Of a DNA stretch of 64,000 bases, positions 8,525 through 16,415 are shown in pieces. Made by a program: the position numbers and the translations under genes. The notes beneath the pieces are model-generated. The model was not told the DNA's origin. It was given only the letters and a program-made list of their open reading frames with translations, and did no database searches. Each line of letters starts with the position of its first letter. The stretch's first letter is position 1. Origin of the DNA: Ramlibacter paludis (lineage in GTDB: Bacteria > Pseudomonadota > Gammaproteobacteria > Burkholderiales > Burkholderiaceae_C); assembly GCF_022012305.1 (NCBI RefSeq), contig NZ_JAKLTM010000003.1, positions 310,001 to 374,000 of the forward strand, given 5' to 3'.

Positions 8525-9618
8525 ACCCGCCTCCGTTTACCCATTTCGGCCGCTACCGCCTGCTCGAGGAGCTGGGGCGCGGTGCCATGGGCATCGTGTA
8601 CCTGGCGGAGGACGAATCGCTGCAGCGGCAGGTGGCCGTCAAGGCGATGCTGCTGCCGGCCGACTCCGCCGACCGCGCGGAGCACGAAGGCCGCTTCCGC
8701 CAGGAAGCCAAGGCCGCCGGCGGCCTGAGCCATCCCAACGTCATCACGATCTACGACCTCGGCCGCGAAGGCGACTGGCTGTACATCGCCATGGAGGTGC
8801 TGCGCGGCACCGAACTGCGCACGCTGATGTCCGCCGGCCTGCTGCCTCCGCCGCTTGCGCTCGACATCGCGGCGCAGGTGGCCGAGGGCCTGGCTGCGGC
8901 CCATGCGCGCGGCGTGGTCCACCGGGACATCAAGCCGTCCAACATCATGGTGCTGGACGGGCGGCACGCGAAGATCATGGACTTCGGCGTCGCACGCGTG
9001 CAGGCCTCGGAGGTGCGCACGCGCAGCGGCGTGATGCTCGGCTCGCCCAAGTACATGTCGCCGGAGCAGGTGGCGGGCCACGCGGTGGACCCGCGCAGCG
9101 ACATCTTCTCGCTCGGCTCGATGCTCTACGAGATGGTCACGGGCCAGCCAGCCTTCGGCGGCGCGGAGCTGGCCAACCTGCTGTACGACATCCTCCACAC
9201 CACGGCGACGCCGGCCACGCGGCTGAATCCTGCCTTGCCGCCCTTGCTGGACCTGGTGCTGGCCCGCGCGATGCAGAAGAACCCCGCCGCGCGCTACCAG
9301 GACGCGCGGGAGATGGCGCGCGACCTCGAGGCATGCCGCACCGGCGTGGTGCCACCGGCGCCCGTGCAGCCGCTGGCGACCACCGGCGGCGTCGGGGAAG
9401 CCACCATCCTCTCGGCGACGGTGCGCAGCGACGCGCCGGCGGTTTCCCAAGCCAGCTGGCTGCCGGCGCGCGAGTTCGATTCGCGCGAGGCCATCCAGGG
9501 GCTGCTGGAGGCGACCGAAGCGGGCCAGCCGCCGGGCGGCGCCTGGCTGCAGGCGCTGGTCTGGCCGCTGGTGTACGTGGCGGCGCTGGCGGGCGCCGTG
9601 GCGATCGCCCTGGCCTGA
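8521..9618 (+). CDS. Membrane-anchored Ser/Thr protein kinase (Hanks type)
   Basis: 365 residues. Kinase landmarks are intact: glycine loop GRGAMG (19-24), Lys41, the HRDIKPSN catalytic loop (134-141), DFG (154-156), GSPKYMSPEQ and DIFSLGSMLYEM. A low-complexity linker (about 280-340) leads to a single C-terminal membrane helix (about 343-365) ending at the stop, so the kinase domain faces the cytoplasm and there is no extracellular sensor. The coupled upstream PEGA protein could supply that sensor part (inference). The gene converges on fabI with three bases between, so no separate terminator fits there. Confidence 0.92.
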   Translation: MNPPPFTHFGRYRLLEELGRGAMGIVYLAEDESLQRQVAVKAMLLPADSADRAEHEGRFRQEAKAAGGLSHPNVITIYDLGREGDWLYIAMEVLRGTELRTLMSAGLLPPPLALDIAAQVAEGLAAAHARGVVHRDIKPSNIMVLDGRHAKIMDFGVARVQASEVRTRSGVMLGSPKYMSPEQVAGHAVDPRSDIFSLGSMLYEMVTGQPAFGGAELANLLYDILHTTATPATRLNPALPPLLDLVLARAMQKNPAARYQDAREMARDLEACRTGVVPPAPVQPLATTGGVGEATILSATVRSDAPAVSQASWLPAREFDSREAIQGLLEATEAGQPPGGAWLQALVWPLVYVAALAGAVAIALA

Positions 9619-9621
9619 TCC

Positions 9622-10404
9622 TTATTCGGCGATGCCGCCGACCACGTGGCTGAAGCCACCGTCGACGTACGTGATCTCCGCCGTCACGCCGCCGGCCAGG
9701 TCGGACAGCAGGAAGGCCGCCACGTTGCCCACGTCCTCGATCGTCACGTTGCGGCGGATCGGCGAGGTCTCGGCCACCACCGACAGGATCTTGCCGAAGC
9801 CCTTGATGCCGCTGGCCGCCAGCGTCTTGATGGGGCCGGCGCTGATGCCGTTGACGCGGATGCCCTTGGGGCCCAGCGAGTCCGCCAGGTAGCGCACCGA
9901 GGCTTCCAGCGAGGCCTTGGCCAGGCCCATGGTGTTGTAGTTCGGCACGGTGCGGATCGCGCCCAGGTAGGTCAGGGTGAGCAGCGCCGACTGCGGATTG
10001 AGGTAGGGCAGGGCCGCCTTGGCCATCGCCGGGAAGCTGTAGGCACTGATGTCGTGCGCGATCTTGAAGCCCTCGCGCGACAGGCCGTCCAGGAAGTCGC
10101 CGGCGATCGCCTCGCGCGGGGCGAAGCCGATGGCATGCACGAAGCCGTCGAATTTCGGCCAGGTGGCCGACAGGTCGGCGAACAGCTTCTCGATCTGGGC
10201 GTCGTCGCCGACGTCGCAGTCGAACACCAGCTTCGAGTCGAAATCGGCCGCGAATTCGGTGATGCGGTCCTTGAAGCGCTCGCCGACGTAGCTGAAGGCC
10301 AGCTCGGCGCCTTGCGCGTGGCAGGCCTTGGCGATGCCATAGGCGATGGACCGGTTCGACAGCACGCCGGTGATCAGCAGTTTCTTGCCCTTCAGGAAGC
10401 TCAT
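9622..10404 (-). CDS. fabI: Enoyl-[acyl-carrier-protein] reductase, NADH-dependent
   Basis: 260 residues, standard FabI size. It performs the last reduction of each fatty-acid elongation cycle in the cytoplasm. Visible are the Rossmann start [18 protein letters not shown], the FabI-type divergent SDR site with Tyr146, Tyr156 and Lys163 (Y-x6-K spacing: YNTMGLAK), the [20 protein letters not shown] loop that covers the substrate and triclosan pocket, and the C-terminal YVDGG. The start at 10404 follows the conserved MSFLKGKK. It is monocistronic, divergent from exbB. Confidence 0.96.
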   Translation of the reverse strand: MSFLKGKKLLITGVLSNRSIAYGIAKACHAQGAELAFSYVGERFKDRITEFAADFDSKLVFDCDVGDDAQIEKLFADLSATWPKFDGFVHAIGFAPREAIAGDFLDGLSREGFKIAHDISAYSFPAMAKAALPYLNPQSALLTLTYLGAIRTVPNYNTMGLAKASLEASVRYLADSLGPKGIRVNGISAGPIKTLAASGIKGFGKILSVVAETSPIRRNVTIEDVGNVAAFLLSDLAGGVTAEITYVDGGFSHVVGGIAE

Positions 10405-10543
10405 GGTTTTCTCTTTGTCAGGATAGGCACGATTTTCGCACGTGGTCGTCCACGGGGGGCTCAGGCGACATTGACGTGAATTGCTCGACGGGAGTTGGGG
10501 TTACTCCTTAGGATTACCCGGGAAACCCCCCCCTCGAGCCGCC

Positions 10544-10549
10544 TATACT
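10544..10549 (+). promoter_or_regulatory. Probable -10 element for the exb/ton operon
   Basis: TATACT lies 90 bases before exbB. No good -35 is found 16-18 bases upstream (the spot reads GGAAAC), so an activator or another sigma factor may be needed. It is the best-looking -10 element I could find between fabI and exbB on this strand. Confidence 0.4.
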
Positions 10550-10557
10550 GCCGCCCG

Positions 10558-10594
10558 GGCCGGCGTTCACCACCAAGGACGCCGGCCTTTCTTT
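10558..10594 (+). terminator. Leader hairpin with T-rich tail upstream of exbB (possible attenuator)
   Basis: Perfect 9-bp stem GGCCGGCGT / ACGCCGGCC (10558-10566 with 10579-10587), 12-base loop, then TTTCTTT. No plus-strand gene ends close upstream: the nearest, the kinase gene, stops at 9618 with fabI antisense between. The hairpin therefore lies in the exb leader and would be transcribed just after the TATACT element. It may attenuate, or it may protect the 5' end. Confidence 0.5.
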
Positions 10595-10638
10595 GTCGAG
10601 CGACCGATCTCGCTCCAGCACCACGGATAGAAGGACCT

Positions 10639-11502
10639 ATGTTTCTGATCAGCCATCTTCGCGCCGTCCTGGGCGCAGCGCTTGTCGCCCTGAGCGTCGC
10701 CGGTTCCCCCCTCGCCCAAGCCCAGACCCCCGCCCCGGCCGCCTCCGCGCCCGCCGCAGCCGCTCCCGCCGCTGCCCCGGCCGCCGTCGCCCCCGCCGCC
10801 CCGGTCGCCTCCGCCGCCGCCCCGAAGAATGGCGAAGCCCTCGACAACCCCTACGGCATCGAAGCCCTGTGGAAGGGTTCCGACCTGATCGCCCGCTCCG
10901 TGCTGGTCCTGCTGGCCATCATGAGCGTCGGCTCCTGGTACATCCTGGTGGTCAAGCTGCTGGAGCAGACCAAGATGACCCGCCAGGCCCGCACGGTCGA
11001 AAAGAAATTCTGGGACGCCAAGTCGGTGCGCGAAGCCGCCAACTCGCTGGAGAAGAACAGCGCCTACCGCTTCATCGCCGAAGCCGGCGCCAATGCGACC
11101 ACCGACCACGGCGGCCTGAAGACGCACATCCCGATGAACGAGTGGATCCCGATGAGCATCACGGCCGCCGTCGACCGCGTGCAGGCGTCCACCCAGAAGG
11201 GCCTGGCCTTCCTGGCCACCGTCGGTTCCACCTCCCCCTTCGTCGGCCTGTTCGGCACGGTGTGGGGCATCTACCACGCGCTGACCGCCATCGGCATCTC
11301 CGGCCAGGCCTCGATCGACAAGGTCGCCGGCCCCGTGGGTGAAGCGCTGATCATGACCGCCATCGGCCTGGCCGTCGCCATTCCCGCCGTGCTCGCCTAC
11401 AACTGGCTGGCCCGCCGCAACAAGGCGATCATGGACGAAGTGCGCGAGTTCAGCGAAGAGCTCAACGCAGTGATGGTCGGCTCCGCCGGCCGCGCCGCCT
11501 AA
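10639..11502 (+). CDS. exbB: ExbB: MotA/TolQ/ExbB proton-channel subunit of the Ton system
   Basis: 287 residues. An N-terminal signal-like stretch (about 1-28) is followed by an Ala/Pro-rich segment (to about 70), as in the long ExbB type of pseudomonads. Three membrane helices follow; the second and third lie in the conserved block with LAFLATVGSTSPFVGLFGTVWGIYHAL and the GPVGEALIMTAIGLAVAIPAVLAYN helix. ExbB forms the pentameric ring that uses proton flow to energise TonB. It is first in a five-gene array with exbD1, exbD2, tonB and a receptor, all on one strand. Start ATG 10639 has an AAGGA site upstream. Confidence 0.93.
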   Translation: MFLISHLRAVLGAALVALSVAGSPLAQAQTPAPAASAPAAAAPAAAPAAVAPAAPVASAAAPKNGEALDNPYGIEALWKGSDLIARSVLVLLAIMSVGSWYILVVKLLEQTKMTRQARTVEKKFWDAKSVREAANSLEKNSAYRFIAEAGANATTDHGGLKTHIPMNEWIPMSITAAVDRVQASTQKGLAFLATVGSTSPFVGLFGTVWGIYHALTAIGISGQASIDKVAGPVGEALIMTAIGLAVAIPAVLAYNWLARRNKAIMDEVREFSEELNAVMVGSAGRAA

Positions 11503-11529
11503 ACCTGCCGCCGCAGCCGGAGCAATCCC

Positions 11530-11955
11530 ATGGCGATGGCAGTCGGTTCATCCGACGACGATTCCGTCATTTCCGCCATCAACACCACGCCCCTCGTGGA
11601 CGTGATGCTGGTGCTGCTCATCATCTTCCTGATCACGATTCCCGTGGTCACCACGTCGATCCCGGTGCAGCTGCCCAAGGAACGCGTGGAAGTGCGTGAG
11701 ACCAAGCCCGAGAACATCGTGATCTCGGTCGACAAGGCGGGCAACATCTTCTGGTACGACGCGAAAGTCGGCGACGTCGAGTCGCTGGTCGTCAAGCTGA
11801 AGAAGGTGTCGGCCATGAAGCCGCAGCCCGAGGTGCAGATCCGCGGCGACAGCAACGGCCGCTACGAAGGCGTGGGGAAGATCCTCTACGCGTGCCAGCG
11901 CGCCGGCATCACCAAGGTCGCATTCATCACCGAGCCGCCGCCCCTGGGCGGCTGA
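11530..11955 (+). CDS. exbD: ExbD1: biopolymer transport protein
   Basis: 141 residues. A short cytoplasmic N-terminus is followed by one membrane helix (about 20-42) carrying the essential proton-handling Asp24 in the INTTPLVDVMLVLL motif, then a periplasmic domain of about 95 residues ending in a Pro-rich tail. Two ExbD copies thread through the ExbB ring and couple the proton gradient to TonB. It is 27 bases after exbB. A second, clearly different exbD follows, so the two may form a mixed dimer or serve different receptors. Confidence 0.93.
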   Translation: MAMAVGSSDDDSVISAINTTPLVDVMLVLLIIFLITIPVVTTSIPVQLPKERVEVRETKPENIVISVDKAGNIFWYDAKVGDVESLVVKLKKVSAMKPQPEVQIRGDSNGRYEGVGKILYACQRAGITKVAFITEPPPLGG

Positions 11956-11975
11956 CGTTCCCCGGAGAATTCAAC

Positions 11976-12395
11976 ATGGGACTCAAATCCCGCAGGGGGA
12001 CCGATCCTGAGGTCATGATGGACATCAACACGACGCCGCTGATCGACGTCATGCTGGTGCTCCTCGTGATGCTGATCATCACCATCCCCATCCAGCTTCA
12101 CGCGGTGAACCTGGAGATGCCGGTCGGCACGCCGCCGGAAAACGCGATCAAGCCCGAGAAGGTGCAGATCGACATCGACGAGAAGAGCGTCGTCTACTGG
12201 CAGGGCCTGCCGGTGACCGCCGCTGAACTCGACCAGAAAATGTCCGAGGTCGGCCAGCTTCCGAGCCAGCCGGAAATCCACCTGCGCCCCAACAAGGACT
12301 GCCAGTACGCGGTGTTCGCGAACGTGCTGTCCTCGTCCAAGCGCAAGGGCCTCACCAAGATGGCCGTGATCGGCAGCGAGCAGTTCGTCAAATGA
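11976..12395 (+). CDS. exbD: ExbD2: second biopolymer transport protein
   Basis: 139 residues. The architecture is the same as in the preceding gene, with Asp24 in DINTTPLIDVMLVLL, but the periplasmic part differs clearly, with a DKKMSEVGQ-like loop region and no Pro-rich tail. It is therefore not a recent duplicate. Paired exbD genes next to exbB and tonB are known from Xanthomonas, where the second is not needed for all iron uptake. Its stop overlaps the tonB start (ATGA), so the two are translationally coupled. Confidence 0.92.
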   Translation: MGLKSRRGTDPEVMMDINTTPLIDVMLVLLVMLIITIPIQLHAVNLEMPVGTPPENAIKPEKVQIDIDEKSVVYWQGLPVTAAELDQKMSEVGQLPSQPEIHLRPNKDCQYAVFANVLSSSKRKGLTKMAVIGSEQFVK

Positions 12396-13048
12396 CCGAC
12401 CACATCTCCCATCGACGCTCCTACGGCGGGGGCAACCCCCGCCGCCGCGCGATCGGCTGGCTGGCCGTCATCGTGCTGCACGCGATCATCCTCTGGGCCC
12501 TGGTCACGGGCACCGCCCGCAAGGGCCTGGAATTGATCAAGAAGCCGCTGGAAGCGGTGGTGATCCAGGAAGTGATCATCCCGCCGCCTCCGCCTCCGCC
12601 GCCGCCGCCCCCGAAGAAGATCGAGAAGGTCGAACCGCGGGTGGAGAAAGCGCCGCCGCCGCCCTTCGTGCCGCCGCCGGAGGTGACGCCTCCAGCCCAG
12701 ACGAACGCGCCGGTGATCCAGTCGGTGCAGACGCCGCCGCCGGCCCCGCCGGTGATCGCTCCGCCGCCGCCGCCGGCCCCGCCGGCGCCGGTGGGCCCGA
12801 AGCGTATCGACGTGGCCATCGCGTGCTCCAACATCAATCCGCCCGAGATGCCGCGCGCGGCGACGCGCGACAAGATCGAGGGCCTGGTGAAGGCGCAGAT
12901 CACGCTGAAGGACGGCGCGATCACGGACGTGACCATCCTGTCCGGGCCGCGCGTGTTCCACAGCGTCGTGCGTGAAACCATCATGCAATACAAGTGCCAG
13001 TCGCAAGGCGACGGCATCGCGATCCAAGAGTTCAACTTCAAGTTCTAG
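12392..13048 (+). CDS. tonB: TonB energy transducer
   Basis: 218 residues. It has a cytoplasmic Arg-rich N-terminus, one membrane anchor (about 24-42: IGWLAVIVLHAIILWALV), then a long periplasmic linker with uninterrupted prolines (about 66-77) and many PP/PAPP blocks. The C-terminal TonB domain (about 135-218) shows GLVKAQITLKDGAITDVTILSGPRVF. Two cysteines (CSN near 143 and YKC near 205) flank the domain and could form a disulphide in the periplasm. TonB spans the periplasm and pulls on the TonB box of outer-membrane receptors. The next gene encodes such a receptor. Confidence 0.93.
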   Translation: MTDHISHRRSYGGGNPRRRAIGWLAVIVLHAIILWALVTGTARKGLELIKKPLEAVVIQEVIIPPPPPPPPPPPKKIEKVEPRVEKAPPPPFVPPPEVTPPAQTNAPVIQSVQTPPPAPPVIAPPPPPAPPAPVGPKRIDVAIACSNINPPEMPRAATRDKIEGLVKAQITLKDGAITDVTILSGPRVFHSVVRETIMQYKCQSQGDGIAIQEFNFKF

Positions 13049-13327
13049 TCCGCCCAAATCCAGGGCACGACGGACCCCGTGATGACGCATGGCGCACAGC
13101 CAGGCGGCATCGCGCGGGTCCGCTTGCTTTTGGTGCCTTTGGTACGCCGATGTTTCGACGCCACAAAACGGTCATACAGGGTCAATTACCAAGTGACCCG
13201 CTGTGAAGCCTGTGCCAGAGTGTGTCCCCAGCCGGCATGACTCGGATAAAGGGTCGTGCCGTGCCAACCCCGAGGGCGTCCCGTGCCAGAAGCGCAGGGC
13301 GGCTTGAAAACGTCAGCAGGAGAGTTC
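13049..13327. other. 279-base intergenic region between tonB and the receptor gene
   Basis: No convincing coding frame. Complementary blocks CGGACCC (13071) and GGGTCCG (13116), followed by CTTGCTTTT, could weakly terminate tonB transcription. A dyad lies at 13179-13199. The receptor start at 13328 is preceded by AGCAGGAGA. The length and the possible terminator suggest that the receptor has its own promoter. Confidence 0.45.
13179..13199. promoter_or_regulatory. Dyad GGGTCA-N9-TGACCC upstream of the receptor gene
   Basis: Perfect 6-bp arms around ATTACCAAG, with partial extension outward (ACAG on the left, CTGT two bases beyond on the right). Position -149 to -129 from the ATG fits an operator or a leader hairpin. 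It does not resemble a Fur box. Confidence 0.35.
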
Positions 13328-16234
13328 ATGAATTCCGACAATAGAAACTTCAGAAGGACCGTGGTCGCCCACGCGGCCCTCGTCGCGATCTGCGGATCCG
13401 CGGCCATGGTGGCGCCCCAGGTGGTGTTTGCCCAGCAAACGCTGCAACGCGTGGAGGTGACGGGTTCCAGCATCCGCCGCTCCGACGCCGAGACCGCTTC
13501 GCCGGTCCAGGTGATCAGCAAGGATGAAATCGACCAGTCCGGCAAGGCTACGGTCGGCGAATACCTGCAGACGCTCACCGCCGACAGCCAGGGTTCGGTG
13601 CCGTTCACGTATGGCCGCGGCTTCGCCGGCGCCACCGCGTCGGGCATCTCGCTGCGTGGCCTGGGCGCGAACGCGACCCTGGTCCTGATCAACGGCCGCC
13701 GTGTCGCTTCGTCGGTGCTCGCCGATGACGCCCAGCGCGCGTTCGTCGACCTGAACCAGATCCCGATGGAAGCCGTCGAGCGCGTCGAAGTCCTGAAGGA
13801 CGGCGCCTCCGCCATCTACGGCTCCGACGCCGTCGCCGGCGTGGTCAACATCATCCTGAAGAAGAACTACGTCGGTACGGTCGTCAAGGCCACCGGCGGC
13901 ATCGCCGAAGAGGGCGACGGCTCCGAAGGCCGCCTGTCGCTGACCCACGGCATGGGCGACATCGAGAAGGACGGCTGGAACCTGATCCTGAACGCCGAAA
14001 TCTCGAAGAAGAACGCGATCTACTACAAGGACCGCACCGGCCGCAATTCCGTCGGCGTGTCCGCCATCGGCACCCAGGGCTTCGACCCGAACGGCGGCCC
14101 CGGCAACAACATCAACCGCTACGGCGGCAACGGCTGGATCCCGTCGGTCGGCGGCGTGCGCCAGAACAACAGCGCGAGCCAGTCCCTGATCGGCAACGTG
14201 CGCAACCCGGTGACGCTGGACTACTACAGCCGCCAGGATCCGGCAGGCGTGGGCTTCACCCGCACCATGCCGAACGCGGCCGCCTTCTGCGCTTCGCACG
14301 CGAACATCCCGCAGAACAACCCGAACGGCGCCTGCATCAACGACATGTGGCAGCAGTTCGGCCAGGTCCAGCCGGACATGAACTCGGGCAGCTTCTTCGG
14401 CCGCTTCACCAAGGCGATCAACGCGCAGACCGAAGGCTTCGTCGAGCTGGGCTACTACCAGATGCACTCGCGCATCCAGAACACGCCCCTGGTCCCGAGC
14501 GGCACGATCTTCACCCCCGCCGGTGACGTGATCTCCAACACCGCGGCCACCCAGCTGGGCGCTGCGCACCCGGACAACCCGTACTTCGGCACCGCCGCGC
14601 GCCTGTCGTACAACCCCGGCTTCGAGATCGGCCCCAACATCAACAGCTCCGACAGCCACACCGTGCGCGTCGTTGCCGGCGTGAAGGGTTCCGTTTCGAA
14701 CTGGGACTACGACACCGCCCTGAGCTACTCCGAAGTCAAGCAGACGGACACGTCCGAGAAGCGGATCAACTGGCGCGTTTCCAACGCCCTGCTGAACCCG
14801 ACCGCGGCCAACGTCGCTGCCGCCACCGCCAACAGCGCCGCCTACGCCGCGCTGCCGGCCGGCACCTTCTGGCGCATCGGCGAGAACGCCTGGATGAACT
14901 CGCCGGCGATGTACAACGCGCTGCTGGCCGACCAGTCCCGTTCGGGCTTCTCGAAGCAGTACGGCATCGACTTCAAGGCTTCGACCGAACTCGGCAAGCT
15001 CGATGGCGGCGCCATCGGCCTGGCGATCGGCGGCGAAGTCCGCCACGAAGCCAACAACCTGCCGTTCTACTCGGGCCTGGGCGACTACATCGGCGTTTCC
15101 CTCACCAAGTACAGCGGCGACCGCAACATCTACGCGCTGTTCACGGAAGCCCTGTTCCCGGTCACCAAGCGCCTGGAGCTGAGCGCCGCCCTGCGTGCCG
15201 ACCACTACTCCGACGCCGGCAGCGCGTTCACGCCGAAGGTCGGCGCGAAGTGGCGCCCGATCGACAACCTGGCCCTGCGCGGCACGTACGCCGAAGGCTT
15301 CCGGGCCCCCGGCTTCGCGGAGAACAGCACGTCCTCCATCGCCGCCTTCGGTGGCGCCGTGGTCAACGACAACGTGCGTTGCGCCGCCGGCGTGCCGAAC
15401 TCGCAGTGCCTGAACGTCGCCCCGACGTTCGTGCAGCGCGGCAACCCGGACCTGGAGCCGGAAAAGTCGAAGAGCTTCACGCTGGGCGCGGTGTGGGACA
15501 TCACCCCCAAGACCAGCCTGACGGCCGACCTGTGGGAAATCCGCCGCACCGGCCTGCCGGTGATCCAGGACCCGCAGCAAGCCGTGGACAACGGCCAGTA
15601 CACGCGTGATCCGGCCACCGCCGTCACCCCGACGGACCCGGGGGCGATCCTGACCGGCTTCGTGTCGTTCGAGAACTCGGCTTCCAGCAAGACGAACGGC
15701 CTCGACGTCGAACTGAAGCACCGCTGGGACCTCGGCGACGGCATGGGCCGCCTGAACGGCACCCTGACCTGGACGCACCTGTTCACGCAGCGCGTGGTGG
15801 ACAGCACCGGCGTCGCCCACGACTACGCGGGCACGCACGGCGACTGCAACATCACCAACTGCATGGGCACGCCGAAGGACCGCATCCAGTTCGTCGGCAG
15901 CTGGGACTGGAACCAGTGGCGCCTGGGCGCGATCGTGAACTATCGCGGCTCGATGTCCAACAAGCTGGAGAAGTCCGACACCGCCTGCGCGCAGACCTTC
16001 CTGAACGGCAACGATGCCCCGGACGGCTGCAAGGTGAAGTCCTTCACCACCCTGGACCTGTCCGTGCTGTACCGCCTGGGCAAGAACACCGAGATCTTCG
16101 GTTCCGTCCAGAACGTGTTCGACTCCAAGCCGCCGTCTGACTACGAGACCTACGGCGCGATCGGCTACAACCCGCTCGACTACTCGGGCGCCATCGGCCG
16201 CTTCTGGCGCGTGGGCATGAAGCACAAGTTCTGA
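13328..16234 (+). CDS. TonB-dependent outer-membrane receptor, substrate unknown
   Basis: 968 residues. Signal peptide about 1-37 (cleavage near VFA-QQ), then a TonB-box-like RVEVTGSSIRR, a plug domain (about 50-185: SPVQVISKDEIDQSG, SLRGLGANATLVLINGRR, AIYGSDAVAGVVNIILKKNY) and a beta-barrel ending in the outer-membrane phenylalanine (MKHKF). There is no extra N-terminal signalling domain, so it does not signal to a sigma factor. Cysteine pairs occur in predicted outer loops. This plug type is common in large proteobacterial receptors for sugars, peptides and other bulky ligands rather than classic siderophore receptors, so iron is not assured. Codon use looks like a well-expressed gene. Confidence 0.92.
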   Translation: MNSDNRNFRRTVVAHAALVAICGSAAMVAPQVVFAQQTLQRVEVTGSSIRRSDAETASPVQVISKDEIDQSGKATVGEYLQTLTADSQGSVPFTYGRGFAGATASGISLRGLGANATLVLINGRRVASSVLADDAQRAFVDLNQIPMEAVERVEVLKDGASAIYGSDAVAGVVNIILKKNYVGTVVKATGGIAEEGDGSEGRLSLTHGMGDIEKDGWNLILNAEISKKNAIYYKDRTGRNSVGVSAIGTQGFDPNGGPGNNINRYGGNGWIPSVGGVRQNNSASQSLIGNVRNPVTLDYYSRQDPAGVGFTRTMPNAAAFCASHANIPQNNPNGACINDMWQQFGQVQPDMNSGSFFGRFTKAINAQTEGFVELGYYQMHSRIQNTPLVPSGTIFTPAGDVISNTAATQLGAAHPDNPYFGTAARLSYNPGFEIGPNINSSDSHTVRVVAGVKGSVSNWDYDTALSYSEVKQTDTSEKRINWRVSNALLNPTAANVAAATANSAAYAALPAGTFWRIGENAWMNSPAMYNALLADQSRSGFSKQYGIDFKASTELGKLDGGAIGLAIGGEVRHEANNLPFYSGLGDYIGVSLTKYSGDRNIYALFTEALFPVTKRLELSAALRADHYSDAGSAFTPKVGAKWRPIDNLALRGTYAEGFRAPGFAENSTSSIAAFGGAVVNDNVRCAAGVPNSQCLNVAPTFVQRGNPDLEPEKSKSFTLGAVWDITPKTSLTADLWEIRRTGLPVIQDPQQAVDNGQYTRDPATAVTPTDPGAILTGFVSFENSASSKTNGLDVELKHRWDLGDGMGRLNGTLTWTHLFTQRVVDSTGVAHDYAGTHGDCNITNCMGTPKDRIQFVGSWDWNQWRLGAIVNYRGSMSNKLEKSDTACAQTFLNGNDAPDGCKVKSFTTLDLSVLYRLGKNTEIFGSVQNVFDSKPPSDYETYGAIGYNPLDYSGAIGRFWRVGMKHKF

Positions 16235-16282
16235 TCGGGACTTGAGCGGCCCGGCGCGAGCCGGGCTTCTTGCACACCAAGG

Positions 16283-16314
16283 AAATCCACCGCTTCGGCG
16301 GTGGATTTTTTTTT
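16283..16314 (+). terminator. Strong intrinsic terminator after the receptor gene
   Basis: Perfect 11-bp stem AAATCCACCGC / GCGGTGGATTT with a TTCG tetraloop, continuing into an uninterrupted T-tract. It lies 48 bases after the receptor stop and ends the exb-ton-receptor unit. Confidence 0.95.
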
Positions 16315-16327
16315 GGGCGGGTCGTTG

Positions 16328-16408
16328 GTCATCCCGGCCTCGAGCCGGGATCCAGGGAAGGCAGTTGATCGGCCGCGGGGCTGGATTGCGGGTCAAGCCC
16401 GCAATGAC
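16328..16408. repeat. Double-palindrome intergenic repeat (BIME/REP-like)
   Basis: Two hairpins face each other: CCCGGC-N5-GCCGGG (16333-16349) and TTGCGGG-N5-CCCGCAA (16386-16404). They are bounded outside by GTCAT (16328) and ATGAC (16404-16408) and inside by ATCCAG (16350) and CTGGAT (16381). The whole is an 81-base element with nested inverted ends, the form of dispersed palindromic repeats in proteobacterial genomes. It lies between a terminator and the end of a convergent gene. No second copy was noticed in this window. Confidence 0.7.
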
Positions 16409-16415
16409 AAGATGC

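Noticed and set aside
10405..10638. Fur box upstream of exbB
   Set aside because: I looked for an AT-rich GATAAT-type repeat and found none; the region is GC-rich with only the hairpin and TATACT.
13313..16396. About 1027-codon minus-strand open frame opposite the receptor gene
   Set aside because: The translation is low-complexity Val/Arg/Gly/His with no family features; the plus strand encodes a full receptor with signal peptide and terminal Phe.
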